A stretch of 64,000 nucleotides of DNA from Anaeromyxobacter oryzae (GTDB taxonomy: Bacteria > Myxococcota > Myxococcia > Myxococcales > Anaeromyxobacteraceae): contig NZ_AP025591.1 of the NCBI RefSeq assembly GCF_023169945.1, forward strand, positions 2,006,501 through 2,070,500, written 5' to 3'. The position numbers and the translations under genes were made by a program. The notes beneath the pieces were generated by a model. The model was not told the DNA's origin. It made no database searches and worked only from the letters and a program-made list of their open reading frames with translations. Numbering within the stretch: position 1 is the stretch's first letter; each line of letters opens with the position of its first letter. Positions 8,910-18,663 of the stretch are shown in pieces.

Positions 8910-9287
8910 ATGAACGTCCTCCTCGTCGATGACAGCGCCTCCGTCCGGGCGATCCTCCAGGTCTACCTGATGGGGCTTCACCCGACGTTCCTGGAGGCGG
9001 AGGACGGCGAGCGCGCCCTCCGCGTCCTCCGGCTCTCCCCCGTCGACCTCGTCATCGTCGACGTCCAGATGTCCCCGATGGACGGCATCACCTTCGTGCG
9101 GGAGCTCCGGCAGTCCGAGCGCCCGCAGCTCCGCTCCGTCCCGGTGGTCATGCTGACCAGCGATCGCTCCGAGGCCGTCCGCGTCCAGGGGCTCGAGGCC
9201 GGCGCGAACGCCTTCGTCTGCAAGCCGGTGGACGCGAGGACCCTCCTCCAGACGATCCAGGACGTCATGCCCCGGGGGTCCCCGTGA
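8910..9287 (+). CDS. CheY-like single-domain response regulator
   Basis: A stand-alone receiver domain of 125 aa. The acidic pocket D7-D8, phospho-acceptor D51 (VIVDVQM), the switch Ser/Thr (VVMLTSD) and the conserved lysine (CKPVD) are all present. As first gene of the chemosensory operon it is the likely soluble output or phosphate sink of the CheA at 11929. The stop overlaps the next start (GTGA at 9284-9287). Confidence 0.93.
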   Translation: MNVLLVDDSASVRAILQVYLMGLHPTFLEAEDGERALRVLRLSPVDLVIVDVQMSPMDGITFVRELRQSERPQLRSVPVVMLTSDRSEAVRVQGLEAGANAFVCKPVDARTLLQTIQDVMPRGSP

Positions 9288-10162
9288 GCCTCCCGCTCGC
9301 GCTCCTCGTGGACGACAGCGAGGCGGTGCTCACCTTCGGGCGCGCGGCGCTCACCGGCCACTTCGAGGTCAGCCTCGCCTCGAACGGCAGGGAGGCGCTG
9401 GAGAAGGTCGAGAGCGTCCCGCCCGACGTGATCCTGCTCGACCTGTCCATGCCCGAGATGGACGGCGGCGAGGTGCTCGCGCGCCTCAAGGCCGACCCGC
9501 GGCTGCGCCCGATCCCCGTGATCGTCCTCTCCTCCGAGTCGTTCCGGGAGCGCGAGTGCCTGGCGGCGGGCGCGGACGTGTTCCTCACGAAGCCCGCGGC
9601 GGCGGACCAGCTGCGCGCGACCGCGATCTCGGTCGTGGAGGCCCGCCGCGCGCTCGAGCGCGCGGGCAGCCTCGCCGTCCTCCCGGTGGGCGTCGGGCCG
9701 CACGAGCTCGCGCTGCCCCTCGACGGCGTCGCCCGCGTGCTCCACCAGACGCGGGTCGCGCCGCTGCCGGGCGCCCCGCCGGTGGTGAAGGGCTGGTTCG
9801 AGCTCGAGGGCGAGCCGGTGGGCGTGATCGATCTCGCGGAGGCGCTGGGCGTCGAGCACACGACCCCTCTCGTCGATCGTGTCCTCGTCGTGCTCCGGCA
9901 CGCGGGGCGCTCCGTGGCGCTCAGCCTCGACCGCATCCGCGATCCGGTGGAGGTGCCGCCCGAGGGCGTGCTGCCGCGGGAGCCGCTCGGCGGAGAGGGA
10001 CGGGAGGTGCTCGCCCCGGCGCTCGTGGCCTTCGTGCGGCACGCTGGAGGGACCCTGCCCGTCCTCTCGGCGTCCTCGCTCATCTCCCCTCGCGTGCTGG
10101 ACGCGCTCCCCGGCCTCCTCGGACGCGACGAGCGCGACGCGTCCGCCCCCCCGCACCCTTGA
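9284..10162 (+). CDS. Receiver-CheW fusion protein (CheV-like with reversed domain order)
   Basis: 292 aa. Residues 1-120 form a receiver (D10-D11, phospho-acceptor D53 in LLDLSMPEMDG, TKP lysine). Residues 130-290 form a CheW-like SH3 domain (LPVGVGPHELALPLDGVARVLHQ; GWFELEGEPVGVIDLAEALG; VLVVLRHAGRSVALSLDRI). Classical CheV has CheW first and the receiver second; here the order is reversed. It probably links kinase and receptors in a phosphorylation-dependent way. GTG start overlaps the previous gene and its stop shares TTGA with cheR. Confidence 0.88.
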   Translation: MSLPLALLVDDSEAVLTFGRAALTGHFEVSLASNGREALEKVESVPPDVILLDLSMPEMDGGEVLARLKADPRLRPIPVIVLSSESFRERECLAAGADVFLTKPAAADQLRATAISVVEARRALERAGSLAVLPVGVGPHELALPLDGVARVLHQTRVAPLPGAPPVVKGWFELEGEPVGVIDLAEALGVEHTTPLVDRVLVVLRHAGRSVALSLDRIRDPVEVPPEGVLPREPLGGEGREVLAPALVAFVRHAGGTLPVLSASSLISPRVLDALPGLLGRDERDASAPPHP

Positions 10163-11409
10163 GCGCCACGACCTTCACCCCGGCCGCCTGGTCGCAGCTG
10201 GCCGCCAGCATCACCCGCTGGACCGGGTTCCACCCCGACGCGATCTGGGTGCGCGCGGTCCACGGCGCGCTCGCGCCGCTCCTCGCGGAGGGGATCGCGG
10301 CCGAGGAGATGGTCGCGCTGGCGCAGCGGGACGATCCCGCGCTGCGCCGCCGGCTCACGCAGGCGGTGCCCGTGGGCGAGACCTACTTCTTCCGCATCCC
10401 CGAGCACTTCGCGTTCGTGCGGGACACCCTCGGGCCGCGCTGGGCGGCCGACGCCGAGCGCGTCCGGTCCGTGTGGAGCGCGGGCTGCGCCGGGGGCGAG
10501 GAGGCCTACTCGCTGGCCGCGATGCTGCGTGCGTCCGGGGTCCGCTCCTTCCAGATCGTCGGGACGGATCTCGTCGAGGCGAACGTGGCGGCGGCGAGGG
10601 CCGGCCGGTACGGGCCGTGGTCGCTGCGCGGCAGCGTTCCGGCGGCCGAGGACCCGTTCCTGCCCGCCACCGGGGACGGGCCGCGCGAGGTCGATCCGGC
10701 GCTGCGCACCCGGACCCGCTTCCACGCCCACAACCTGCTCGACGCGCCGCCGGCGCCGGGCCGGTTCGACCTGATCTTCTGCCGGAACGTCCTCATCTAC
10801 TTCACGCGCGAGGCCGCCGACCGCGCCCTCGCGGCGCTGGTCTCGGCGCTCGCGCCGGGCGGCGTCATCGCGTTCGCGACGATGGACGTCGGCGAGGCGC
10901 CCGCGCCGCTCGTCCGGATCGGGCCGCCGGAGCTGCAGCTCTTCCAGCGGCCGCCCGTGACCGCGGCCCGCGAGCCCACCCCCGTCCCACCGCCCCCCGG
11001 CCGGGAGGCGCCGCCGGCTCCGCCGCGGGTGTCGCCCGCGCCGCGTCCCACGCCCGGGCCGCGCGCCGGCTCGGCGTCCCCCGCGGTCGCGCCGCCGGCC
11101 GCGGGCGAGCCCGTGTCGCTGCACCTCCGGGTGCTCGCTCACATCGAGCGCGGCGACCACGCCCACGCGCGGGCGCTGCTGGTCGAGCTCCAGCGCCTCG
11201 CCCCTCAGTACCTCCCCGGCCTGCTGGAGGGCGCGCTCCTTCACGCGCGGGAGGGGCGCCGCGCGCACGCCGTCGAGCTGATGCGCTCCGTCCTCGCTCG
11301 CGCGCGCGCGCTTCCGGCCGAGGCACCGGTCCCGGGCCCCGAGACCTTGCCCGCGAGCTTCTACGCCGCAGCCGCCCGGACGTTCCTGGGCGCGGAGGTC
11401 CGACGGTGA
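10159..11409 (+). CDS. cheR: CheR chemoreceptor glutamate methyltransferase with C-terminal TPR-like tail
   Basis: S-adenosylmethionine-dependent methylation of receptor glutamates. The start is placed at TTG 10159, sharing TTGA with the preceding stop, because the CheR N-terminal helical domain begins immediately (FTPAAWSQLAASITRWTGF) and no ATG or GTG is available near it. The SAM site is VWSAGCAGGEEAYSLA, then GTDLVEANVAAARAGRY and DLIFCRNVLIYF. After a Pro-rich linker (residues about 270-315), residues 320-416 look like helical TPR repeats, as in CheR proteins of alternative chemosensory systems. Confidence 0.92.
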   Translation: MSATTFTPAAWSQLAASITRWTGFHPDAIWVRAVHGALAPLLAEGIAAEEMVALAQRDDPALRRRLTQAVPVGETYFFRIPEHFAFVRDTLGPRWAADAERVRSVWSAGCAGGEEAYSLAAMLRASGVRSFQIVGTDLVEANVAAARAGRYGPWSLRGSVPAAEDPFLPATGDGPREVDPALRTRTRFHAHNLLDAPPAPGRFDLIFCRNVLIYFTREAADRALAALVSALAPGGVIAFATMDVGEAPAPLVRIGPPELQLFQRPPVTAAREPTPVPPPPGREAPPAPPRVSPAPRPTPGPRAGSASPAVAPPAAGEPVSLHLRVLAHIERGDHAHARALLVELQRLAPQYLPGLLEGALLHAREGRRAHAVELMRSVLARARALPAEAPVPGPETLPASFYAAAARTFLGAEVRR

Positions 11410-11936
11410 GCGCCCCAGTCGCACAGGATCAGGACCGCGCCGTCGAGGAGATCCTCGCGCGGCGCGCCGAACGCGCGCGCGCCACCGCCGACACGGATCG
11501 GGCGGAGGCGACGCTCCCCGTCGCGGAGTTCGGGCTGGGCGACGATCGCTACGCCATCCCGCTCGCCTCCCTCCGGGCGGTCCTCCCGCTCAGGCTGGTC
11601 ACGCCCGTGCCGAGGTCGCCGTTGCACGTGATCGGCGTCCTCCGCTTCCAGGGCCAGCTCGTCACCGCGGTGAGCCTCATGACCCTCCTCGGCGTGAAGG
11701 GATGGCGGCAGGACTGCGCGGTGCTCCTCGTGCTCGAGCGCGAGGACGGCCACCGCATCGCCATCGACTGCGAGCACGTACCGCGCATCGAGGCGCTGCC
11801 CCAGCGCGCGGTGGACCAGGCGCGCGCGCGCGGCGGCGGGCCGGTCCGCGAGGTCACGACCGCCGGGGTCCGCACCGTGGGCCTCGTCGACGTGCCCGCC
11901 CTGCTCGCGCGGGGAGCGGAGGCGGCCCGTGGATGA
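11406..11936 (+). CDS. cheW: CheW coupling protein
   Basis: 176-aa adaptor joining CheA to receptors. GTG start at 11406 overlaps the cheR stop. An N-terminal 40-residue charged extension precedes the CheW fold (VAEFGLGDDRYAIPLASLRAVLP; HVIGVLRFQGQLVTAVSLMTLLG; CAVLLVLEREDGHRIAIDCEHV). It overlaps cheA by 8 nt, which supports coupled translation. Confidence 0.92.
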   Translation: MSAPVAQDQDRAVEEILARRAERARATADTDRAEATLPVAEFGLGDDRYAIPLASLRAVLPLRLVTPVPRSPLHVIGVLRFQGQLVTAVSLMTLLGVKGWRQDCAVLLVLEREDGHRIAIDCEHVPRIEALPQRAVDQARARGGGPVREVTTAGVRTVGLVDVPALLARGAEAARG

Positions 11937-14028
11937 GGCGGTCATGGGCTCGCTCATCGCGACCTTCTCGCGCGAGGCGGAGGAGCTCGGCGCGCAGCTC
12001 ACCCGCGCGCTCCTCGTGGTGGAGAAGGCCGAGCACGGGGAAGCGGCGCTGGGCGCGGCGCACGCGGAACTGCGCCGCGGGCTCCATCGCCTGAAGGGGA
12101 GCGCGGCCACCGTCGGGCTGGCGGAGCTCTCCGACCTCGCTCACGAGATGGAGGACCAGCTCGCGGTCCACGCGGCAGACGCGGCGTTGCCGCGTGCGGT
12201 GGTGGACGCGTTCCTCACCGCCCTCGACCGGGGGCTCGAGTGGATGCGAAGCCGGGCGAGCCAGCGGGCCGACCTCCCCGACCTGGCGGGCGTCGTGCGC
12301 GCGCTGCGGGCCGGGGCCGGCGCGGCGCCCTCGGTCCCGGGCGCCGCCGCCCCGCGCGGCCCCGCCGCGCCCCCGTCCGCCCCGACCGGCGAGCCCGAGG
12401 CGACCGGCTGGCGGGTGGACGCCCGGGACGTCGCGTCGATGGTCGCGGACGTCGAGCGGCTCCGCGAGATCGCGCTCCGGCTCGAGGACCAGAGCCGCGA
12501 CGTGGCGCGCTGCCTCTCCCTTTTGCCCAAGGGGCTCCCGGCCGACGCCGCGGACCAGCTCCGGAGCACGCTGCTCGCGGCGCGCGTCGGCCTCTCCGGC
12601 GACGCGGCGGAGGTCGCGGCGCGGGTGGAGTCGATGGAGGAGTGGCTGAAGACGGTGTGCACGCTGCCGTGCCAGACGGTCGTCGAGCCGCTCCACCGGT
12701 CCGTGCGCGACCTCGCGCGCCGGCTCGGGAAGGAGGCGAAGCTCTCGGCGGTGGGCGTGGAGGTGGCGCTCGACCGCCGGCTCCTCGACGCGCTCCGCGC
12801 ACCGCTCGTCCAGATCGTGCGAAACGCGGTCGATCACGGGATCGAGGCTCCGGACGTCCGCGAGCGCGCCGGCAAGCACCGCGAGGGGATCGTCGCGATC
12901 CGGGTGGAGCAGGCCGGGAACGAGGTGTTCGTCGAGATCTCGGACGACGGCGCCGGGCTCGACGACGAGCGCATCCGCAGCTCCGCGGTGGGCCGCGGCC
13001 TGGTCGGCGCCGACGAGGCGGCGCGCCTCGACGCGCGCCAGCTCGCCGCGCTCATCTTCCGCTCCGGGTTCACCACCCGCGCGGCGGCGACCGGCGTCTC
13101 CGGCCGCGGGGTGGGGCTCGACGTGGTGGCCGACGCGGTGCGGTCGATCCACGGCCGGATCGAGGTCCACAGCGTCCGGGGCCACGGAACTCGCTTCGTC
13201 CTGAGCGTCCCGGCCGAGATGGGCAGCTCCCCGCTGATGCTCGTGGGGGTGGGCGATCAGGTCTTCGGGATCCCGCTGTACGCGGTGCGCAAGGCGCTCC
13301 CGGCGCAGGCGTCCCGGGTGCGGACGGGCCACTCCGGCCTGCAGCTCGAGGACGAGGGCGCGCTCCTCCCGCTCCAGGACCTCGGGGGGCTGCTCGGCCT
13401 GCGCCAGCCGCTCTCGCCCGGGGACGGCCAGCCGCTGCTCGTCGTCAGCGCGGAGGGGCGCGAGACCGCGCTGGCGGTGGACTCCACCCTCGGCGACCGC
13501 TGGCCGGTGGTGCGCCCGCTGCCGGAGGAGGTTCGCCACCTCGACCCGTACCTCGGCGCGGCCACCCTCTCTCGCGGGGAGCCGGTCCTCGTCCTCCGGC
13601 CGTCGTGGCTCCTCGAGAGCCGCACCTCGGCCGCGGCCGCGACGCCCCGCGTCCTCGTGGTCGACGACTCGCTGACCGCGCGCGCTGCGCACCGGGCCGT
13701 GCTCGAGTCCGCGGGCTACTCCGCCCACGTCGCGGCGAGCGCTCCGCAGGCCCTCGAGCACCTGCGCCGCGGCGGCTACCAGGCCATCGTGTGCGACGTC
13801 GATCTCGGCGAGGGGATGGACGGCATCGCCCTGACGGCGCTGGTCCGGGCGCGCCCCGAGCTGGAGGCCGTCCCCGTCGTGCTGGTCTCGTCCCACGACG
13901 ACGACGCCGGTCGGCGGCGCGCACGGGAGGCCGGCGCCGACGCGTTCGTGAGCAAGCAGGCCTGCGCCGCCGGCATGCTGCTCGCGGAGATCGACGGCGC
14001 CGTCGCGCGCCGGCGGAGGCGCGCGTGA
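11929..14028 (+). CDS. cheA: Hybrid chemotaxis histidine kinase CheA with C-terminal receiver
   Basis: 699 aa. The phosphotransfer domain holds H53 (GLHRLKGSAATVG). It is followed by a Pro-rich linker, a dimerisation helix pair, and an ATPase domain with N box (VRNAVDHGIEAPD), G1 (SDDGAGLDDERI) and G2 (GVSGRGVGLDVVADAV). Then come a CheW-like P5 domain and a C-terminal receiver (VLVVDDSLTARAAH; phospho-acceptor in CDVDLGEGMDG). No clear P2 domain can be seen. Start is GTG 11929 inside cheW. The attached receiver suggests intramolecular phosphotransfer, typical of non-flagellar chemosensory pathways (family knowledge). Confidence 0.93.
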   Translation: MDEAVMGSLIATFSREAEELGAQLTRALLVVEKAEHGEAALGAAHAELRRGLHRLKGSAATVGLAELSDLAHEMEDQLAVHAADAALPRAVVDAFLTALDRGLEWMRSRASQRADLPDLAGVVRALRAGAGAAPSVPGAAAPRGPAAPPSAPTGEPEATGWRVDARDVASMVADVERLREIALRLEDQSRDVARCLSLLPKGLPADAADQLRSTLLAARVGLSGDAAEVAARVESMEEWLKTVCTLPCQTVVEPLHRSVRDLARRLGKEAKLSAVGVEVALDRRLLDALRAPLVQIVRNAVDHGIEAPDVRERAGKHREGIVAIRVEQAGNEVFVEISDDGAGLDDERIRSSAVGRGLVGADEAARLDARQLAALIFRSGFTTRAAATGVSGRGVGLDVVADAVRSIHGRIEVHSVRGHGTRFVLSVPAEMGSSPLMLVGVGDQVFGIPLYAVRKALPAQASRVRTGHSGLQLEDEGALLPLQDLGGLLGLRQPLSPGDGQPLLVVSAEGRETALAVDSTLGDRWPVVRPLPEEVRHLDPYLGAATLSRGEPVLVLRPSWLLESRTSAAAATPRVLVVDDSLTARAAHRAVLESAGYSAHVAASAPQALEHLRRGGYQAIVCDVDLGEGMDGIALTALVRARPELEAVPVVLVSSHDDDAGRRRAREAGADAFVSKQACAAGMLLAEIDGAVARRRRRA

Positions 14029-15059
14029 CCGGACGCCCTCGGACGCGCGTGCTGGTCGCCGACGACTCCCCCACGCTCCGCCAGGCGCTGCGCGTGCTCC
14101 TCGAGGAGGACCCGCGCATCCAGGTGGTGGCGGAGGCGAGCGACGGGGCCGAGGCGGTGGCCGCCGCGCGCAGCGTGGGGCCGGACGTGGTCACCATGGA
14201 CGTGGTGATGCCGGGCCTCGACGGCCTGCGCGCGACCGAGGAGATCATGGCCGTCGCGCCCACCCGGATCATCGTCATCAGCCAGCTCGCGACGCGCGAG
14301 CAGAGCCTCGCCTTCCGCGCCCTGGCGGCGGGCGCGGTCGAGCTCCTCCCGAAGCCGCAGGCCGCCGGACCGGACGACCTGCGGCGCTGGGGCCTCGCGG
14401 TGCGCGAGGCGGTGAGCCTGATGAGCGAGGTGCCGGTCGTCACCCGGCGCGCCGCGCCAGGCGCGACGCCGGCGCGCGCGGCGCGGCCCCGCACGCTCGA
14501 CGCCGTCGGCCTCGCCGCCTCGACGGGCGGACCGCAGGCGGTGGTGGCGATCCTGTCGAGCCTGCCGGCGCGGCTGCCCCTGACGATCCTCGTCGCCCAG
14601 CACATCGCGTCCGGGTTCGTGGACGGGATGCGCCGGTGGTTCTCCGAGTCCACCCCGCTCGAGGTCCGCGTGGCGCGCGACGGGGAGCGGCCGCGACCGG
14701 GCTGCGTCTACCTCGCGCCGCCCGGCTGCAACCTCCTCTGGGCGCGGTCCGGGCTGCTCGCAACGCCACCGTGCACCGACTCCATCTGTCCCAGCGGAGA
14801 CGCCCTCCTCGGCTCCCTCGCGGAGGCGCTCGGGCCGCGCGCGGGAGGGGTCGTCCTCTCGGGCATGGGCGAGGACGGCGCGCGCGGCCTGCTCGCCATC
14901 CGTCGCGCCGGCGGCCTCGCCCTGGCGCAGAGCGCCGCCACCTCCGTCGTGGACGGCATGCCCCGCGCAGCCGACGCCCTAGGGGCGGCCGAGGCCCGGC
15001 CGGCGCCGGCGGAGGTCGCGGTCCTCCTCGTCGCCGCGTGCCCGGCCGCAGCCGGCTGA
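14025..15059 (+). CDS. cheB: CheB receptor methylesterase/glutaminase
   Basis: 344 aa from GTG 14025, overlapping cheA by 4 nt. The receiver domain has phospho-acceptor D59 (TMDVVMPGLDG). The esterase domain carries the Ser-His-Asp triad: S166 in AASTGGPQAV, H193 in AQHIASGF, D284 in SGMGEDGARG. It removes methyl groups placed by the neighbouring CheR, giving the operon a full adaptation pair. Confidence 0.95.
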   Translation: MTGRPRTRVLVADDSPTLRQALRVLLEEDPRIQVVAEASDGAEAVAAARSVGPDVVTMDVVMPGLDGLRATEEIMAVAPTRIIVISQLATREQSLAFRALAAGAVELLPKPQAAGPDDLRRWGLAVREAVSLMSEVPVVTRRAAPGATPARAARPRTLDAVGLAASTGGPQAVVAILSSLPARLPLTILVAQHIASGFVDGMRRWFSESTPLEVRVARDGERPRPGCVYLAPPGCNLLWARSGLLATPPCTDSICPSGDALLGSLAEALGPRAGGVVLSGMGEDGARGLLAIRRAGGLALAQSAATSVVDGMPRAADALGAAEARPAPAEVAVLLVAACPAAAG

Positions 15060-15116
15060 ACCGCGAACCCTCGCTCCTCGCATCGCGCACCGTCGCCGCT
15101 CACCGGAGGAAGACAG

Positions 15117-17165
15117 ATGTTCGGCAAGAAGCAGGCCCTGCAGACCAACCTATCGTTCCGCTTTCTGCGCTGGATCATCCCGCTGCTCACGGTCTCGTTC
15201 GTGGCGTTCGGGGTGGCCGGATTCTTCGTGACCCGCGAGTCCCTCGTCTCCTTCTCGCAGCAGTCGTCCACGCTGCTGACGGACCAGACCCGGGTCGCGC
15301 TGATCAACTGGATCCACGACCAGATCTACCTCGCGCAGTCCATCGCCGCGAACCCGAAGGTCGTGAACGCGTGCCTCAACCCGACCGACGACAAGGCGCG
15401 CGCGGAGGCCCACGCCTACCTGCAGGAGATCCACGACCGGTACCAGTACTACGAGAACGTGCCGGTCGGGATCCGGCTCCCCTCCGACAAGCCCCTCACC
15501 ATCGACTACGAGGGCCAGCAGAAGGTCGTCCGGAACGGGGGCTTCTTCCTCGACACGGTCCAGGGCCGCACGCTCGGGAAGGCGAGCCCCGAGCTGAACT
15601 ACGTGAAGGCGATGTTCGACGGGGCTCCGTACTACGTCAGCCACGTCTACCCGAGCCTCCTCCGCGGAAACCCGCTCTTCGTCGTCGCCGCGCCGGTGAA
15701 GTCGCAGGGGCAGGTCATCGGCTACACGCTCGTCGCGCCGCGCATGGACTACTTCACCGATCTCTTCCTCGACAAGGTGAAGATCGGCGAGTCCGGCTAC
15801 CTGATGATGTTCGACGAGCACGGGAAGGTGGTCGCCCATCCCGACAAGAAGCTCATCCTCAACGACAAGGAGAAGGAGAAGGTCGCGCCGCTGACCCGGC
15901 GCATCCTGGAGGGCAAGGACGAGTCCTTCTTCGAGAGCTACGAGGGCGTCGAGAAGCTCTACGTCGTCTCGCGGCTCACCAAGGACTCGTTCGACCTGCC
16001 GGGCGCCGCCGCGGGGTCGCCTCACCTGATGGCGAACGACTGGTACATCGTCTCCGGGCAGCCGAAGTCGGAGATCGTCAAGTCCTCCACCACGCAGGTC
16101 TATTCCTACCTCTTCTTCTCCGTCGTCCTCGCCGCCTTCGTGGCGATCCTGCTCTACCGGCACACCACCAGGACCATCACGCAGCCGCTCCTCAAGCTCA
16201 CCCGCGCGGCCGCCGAGATCGTCCGCTCCGGCGACCTCACCCAGAAGATCGACGCGCACACGAACGACGAGATCGGGGAGCTGAGCCGCACCTTCAACCA
16301 GATGGTGGACAAGCTGCGGGAGATGGCCACCAGCCTGCGGCAGAGCCTCTCCTCGCTGGTCGAGGCGGTGACCAACCTCGAGGCGATCAACGCCGAGCAG
16401 CGCGAGACCATCACCCGCCAGGCGGCCGCGCTGCAGGAGACGCAGGTCACGGCCCAGGAGATCAAGCAGACCTCCAACATGGCCGCGCAGAAGGCCGAGG
16501 TCGTGCTCAAGGTCGCCTCCGAGGCGGACGACATCGGGCGCTCGGGCGAGACGTCCATCGAGCAGACGCTCAACTGGCTCACCGACATCCGCACCGAGGC
16601 GACGGAGATCTCCTCCAAGATCGGCGAGCTCGGCGCGCGGACCCGGCAGATCGGCCACATCACGCAGTCGGTGCGAGACCTGGCCGATCAGTCCAACATG
16701 CTGGCGCTCAACGCCGCCATCGAGGCGGTGCGGTCCGGCGAGCACGGCAAGGGCTTCGGCGTGGTCGCGCGCGAGATCCGCAACCTGGCGGATCAGTCGA
16801 TCCAGGCCACCCACCGCGTGAGCGACGTGCTCGACGACACGTCCAACGCCATCACCACGGCCATCTCCATCTCGGAGAAGGGCGCCCAGAAGATCGACAG
16901 CGGGCTCACCCAGGTGAAGACCTCGGGCGAGACGCTCCGCCGGCTCTCCAACATCGTCCGGGAGAACTCCTCGGCGGTCCGGCAGATCGCCGCCGCCGTG
17001 AGCCAGCAGGACGCCGGCATCGCCCAGATCTTCGGCTCGGTGACCGAGCTGTCGAAGGCGGTGGACGACACCGTGAAGCGCGTCGAGACCACCGACCGCG
17101 CCACCGAGGCGGTGAAGGCGGTGACCGCCCAGGTCCAGGAGATCATCAAGGAGTACCGCGTCTGA
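15117..17165 (+). CDS. Methyl-accepting chemotaxis protein with periplasmic dCACHE-type sensor
   Basis: 682-aa receptor. TM1 is near residues 17-40, a large periplasmic ligand domain of double-CACHE type spans about 41-320 ([49 protein letters not shown]), and TM2 is at about 326-346. A HAMP follows, then a cytoplasmic coiled coil with the conserved hairpin tip ([22 protein letters not shown], given here in outline). GGAGGAAGACAG precedes the ATG. It sits 57 bp after cheB, so it probably belongs to the operon and feeds its kinase. Confidence 0.94.
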   Translation: MFGKKQALQTNLSFRFLRWIIPLLTVSFVAFGVAGFFVTRESLVSFSQQSSTLLTDQTRVALINWIHDQIYLAQSIAANPKVVNACLNPTDDKARAEAHAYLQEIHDRYQYYENVPVGIRLPSDKPLTIDYEGQQKVVRNGGFFLDTVQGRTLGKASPELNYVKAMFDGAPYYVSHVYPSLLRGNPLFVVAAPVKSQGQVIGYTLVAPRMDYFTDLFLDKVKIGESGYLMMFDEHGKVVAHPDKKLILNDKEKEKVAPLTRRILEGKDESFFESYEGVEKLYVVSRLTKDSFDLPGAAAGSPHLMANDWYIVSGQPKSEIVKSSTTQVYSYLFFSVVLAAFVAILLYRHTTRTITQPLLKLTRAAAEIVRSGDLTQKIDAHTNDEIGELSRTFNQMVDKLREMATSLRQSLSSLVEAVTNLEAINAEQRETITRQAAALQETQVTAQEIKQTSNMAAQKAEVVLKVASEADDIGRSGETSIEQTLNWLTDIRTEATEISSKIGELGARTRQIGHITQSVRDLADQSNMLALNAAIEAVRSGEHGKGFGVVAREIRNLADQSIQATHRVSDVLDDTSNAITTAISISEKGAQKIDSGLTQVKTSGETLRRLSNIVRENSSAVRQIAAAVSQQDAGIAQIFGSVTELSKAVDDTVKRVETTDRATEAVKAVTAQVQEIIKEYRV

Positions 17166-17325
17166 TCCGCCGCGCCCGCACGAGCGGGCGTGGTCGCCGG
17201 GGGGTCGAGAGGAGGACCGCGCCGGAGCAGTGGCGCGCGCCTCGGTGGAGGCGCGCGACGACGAGCGACGATCACCGGTGCATGGCGCACCGGCTCGCAG
17301 TGAACCCACGACGAGGGGATGCAAC

Positions 17326-18423
17326 GTGGCCAACACCGATGAGAACGTGAAGCGGGGCGAGAGCGGCCGGGCGCCGCGGACCATGGATCGCAGGGGCTTC
17401 ATCCGCGACGTCACCATGGGAGGTGCCGCCGTGCTGGCGGCCGGCGCGCTCGGCGCGCCGGGAGCGGCGCGGGCATGCCCGGGCGATGGTGGCGCGTACG
17501 ACCAGGTGATCCCGGTGGGCGCGCCCGTCGCGATCGGGGAGCTGAAGAGCCTGAAGGTGACCTGCCTCAGCGAGGTCGGCTGGTGGTCCACGCCGCAGTT
17601 CCTCGCGGACATCGACGCCGCCGGCGGGATGAGCACGAACCAGTGGACGATCCCGTTCGACCCGAAGAACTCGGGCGGCTACTCGGCCCTCATCGAGGCG
17701 CAGGAGTGCGACGGGACCGTGCACACCGTGCTGCTCGACACGGGCTGGAACACCCAGTACATGAGCTGGGTCTTCCGGCGCGAAGGCGTGGCCGAGAAGC
17801 TCGAGAACGGCCTCATCGACCGGGCCATCCTCTCCCACGAGCACCTCGATCACTTCTGGGGGCTCCCCGCCCTCACCGCGCTCAACCGGAAGGTCCCGTT
17901 CTGGGTCCCGTCCACGCTCAGCGCGGAGGCGTGGAACTTCATCGATCGCAGCAAGCTGAAGGGCCCCATCACCCAGGTGACCCCCGGGACCGTGCACAAG
18001 CACTTCCCCGGCTTCGCCTCGGCGGTGCTGGACGTCCCGATCATCCTCGGGGTCCGCGGCGAGCAGATCCTGTACTTCAACGTGAAGGACAAGGGCATGG
18101 TCATCGTCACCGGCTGTGGCCACGTCGGGATCCAGAACGCCATCGCGTTCGCGCAGAACAACATCGTCACGAGCGCCGGGCGCTTCTATGGCCTGTTCGG
18201 CGGCCTGCACATCTCGGCGCTCGAGACGTGGAGCCCCGCGGCGGACCAGATGCTCGACGCGATGCAGGCCGCGCAGTTCAGCGTCGTCGCGAGCAACCAC
18301 TGCACCGGCATCACCGCGGTCGAGAAGATGATCGAGCGCGGCTTCCCCATGGTGACCGGCAGCGCCAACTACGGCAGCAAGAGCAGCCACTACATCGGGA
18401 ACGGCGACTCGATCGTCTTCTGA
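17326..18423 (+). CDS. Tat-exported metallo-beta-lactamase-fold hydrolase
   Basis: 365 aa from GTG 17326, chosen because GAGGGGATG lies just upstream and it keeps a twin-arginine signal (DRRGFIRDV, then GGAAVLAAGALGA, cleavage near ARA). Zinc ligands follow the MBL pattern: SHEHLDHFWG, GCGHVGIQN and NHCTG. The GCGHxG and NHCTG forms resemble the subgroup annotated as dihydropterin-aminobenzene-phosphate-synthase-like MBL proteins. Substrate unknown; the export signal argues for a periplasmic role. A longer frame beginning at 17230 lacks a ribosome-binding site. Confidence 0.82.
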   Translation: MANTDENVKRGESGRAPRTMDRRGFIRDVTMGGAAVLAAGALGAPGAARACPGDGGAYDQVIPVGAPVAIGELKSLKVTCLSEVGWWSTPQFLADIDAAGGMSTNQWTIPFDPKNSGGYSALIEAQECDGTVHTVLLDTGWNTQYMSWVFRREGVAEKLENGLIDRAILSHEHLDHFWGLPALTALNRKVPFWVPSTLSAEAWNFIDRSKLKGPITQVTPGTVHKHFPGFASAVLDVPIILGVRGEQILYFNVKDKGMVIVTGCGHVGIQNAIAFAQNNIVTSAGRFYGLFGGLHISALETWSPAADQMLDAMQAAQFSVVASNHCTGITAVEKMIERGFPMVTGSANYGSKSSHYIGNGDSIVF

Positions 18424-18438
18424 CGTCGCCTGGAGGCC

Positions 18439-18459
18439 GCTCGCCCCGCGAGGGCGAGC
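18439..18459 (+). terminator. GC-rich hairpin after the MBL gene, possible transcript end
   Basis: An 8-bp perfect stem GCTCGCCC / GGGCGAGC with a 5-nt loop lies 16 bp after the stop. No T run follows, so it may be a Rho-dependent stop or an RNA 3'-end stabiliser rather than an intrinsic terminator. Confidence 0.4.
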
Positions 18460-18663
18460 CGCTCCACGGCGGGCCCGGCACCCGGATCATCGGGGCCGGG
18501 CCCGCGCCGCTCTTCGTCGGGCGAAGGCGGCGCATGTGCGTGGAGTGCGGCGGCGACACGCGCCGACATCACTGTCACGGGCCACTTGCCGGGCGCCCCC
18601 TTCCGCGTCGAGCTTGCATGGTACGCTCCCGCCGGCCCCGCACCGCCGGTGAGACCCTGCCGA

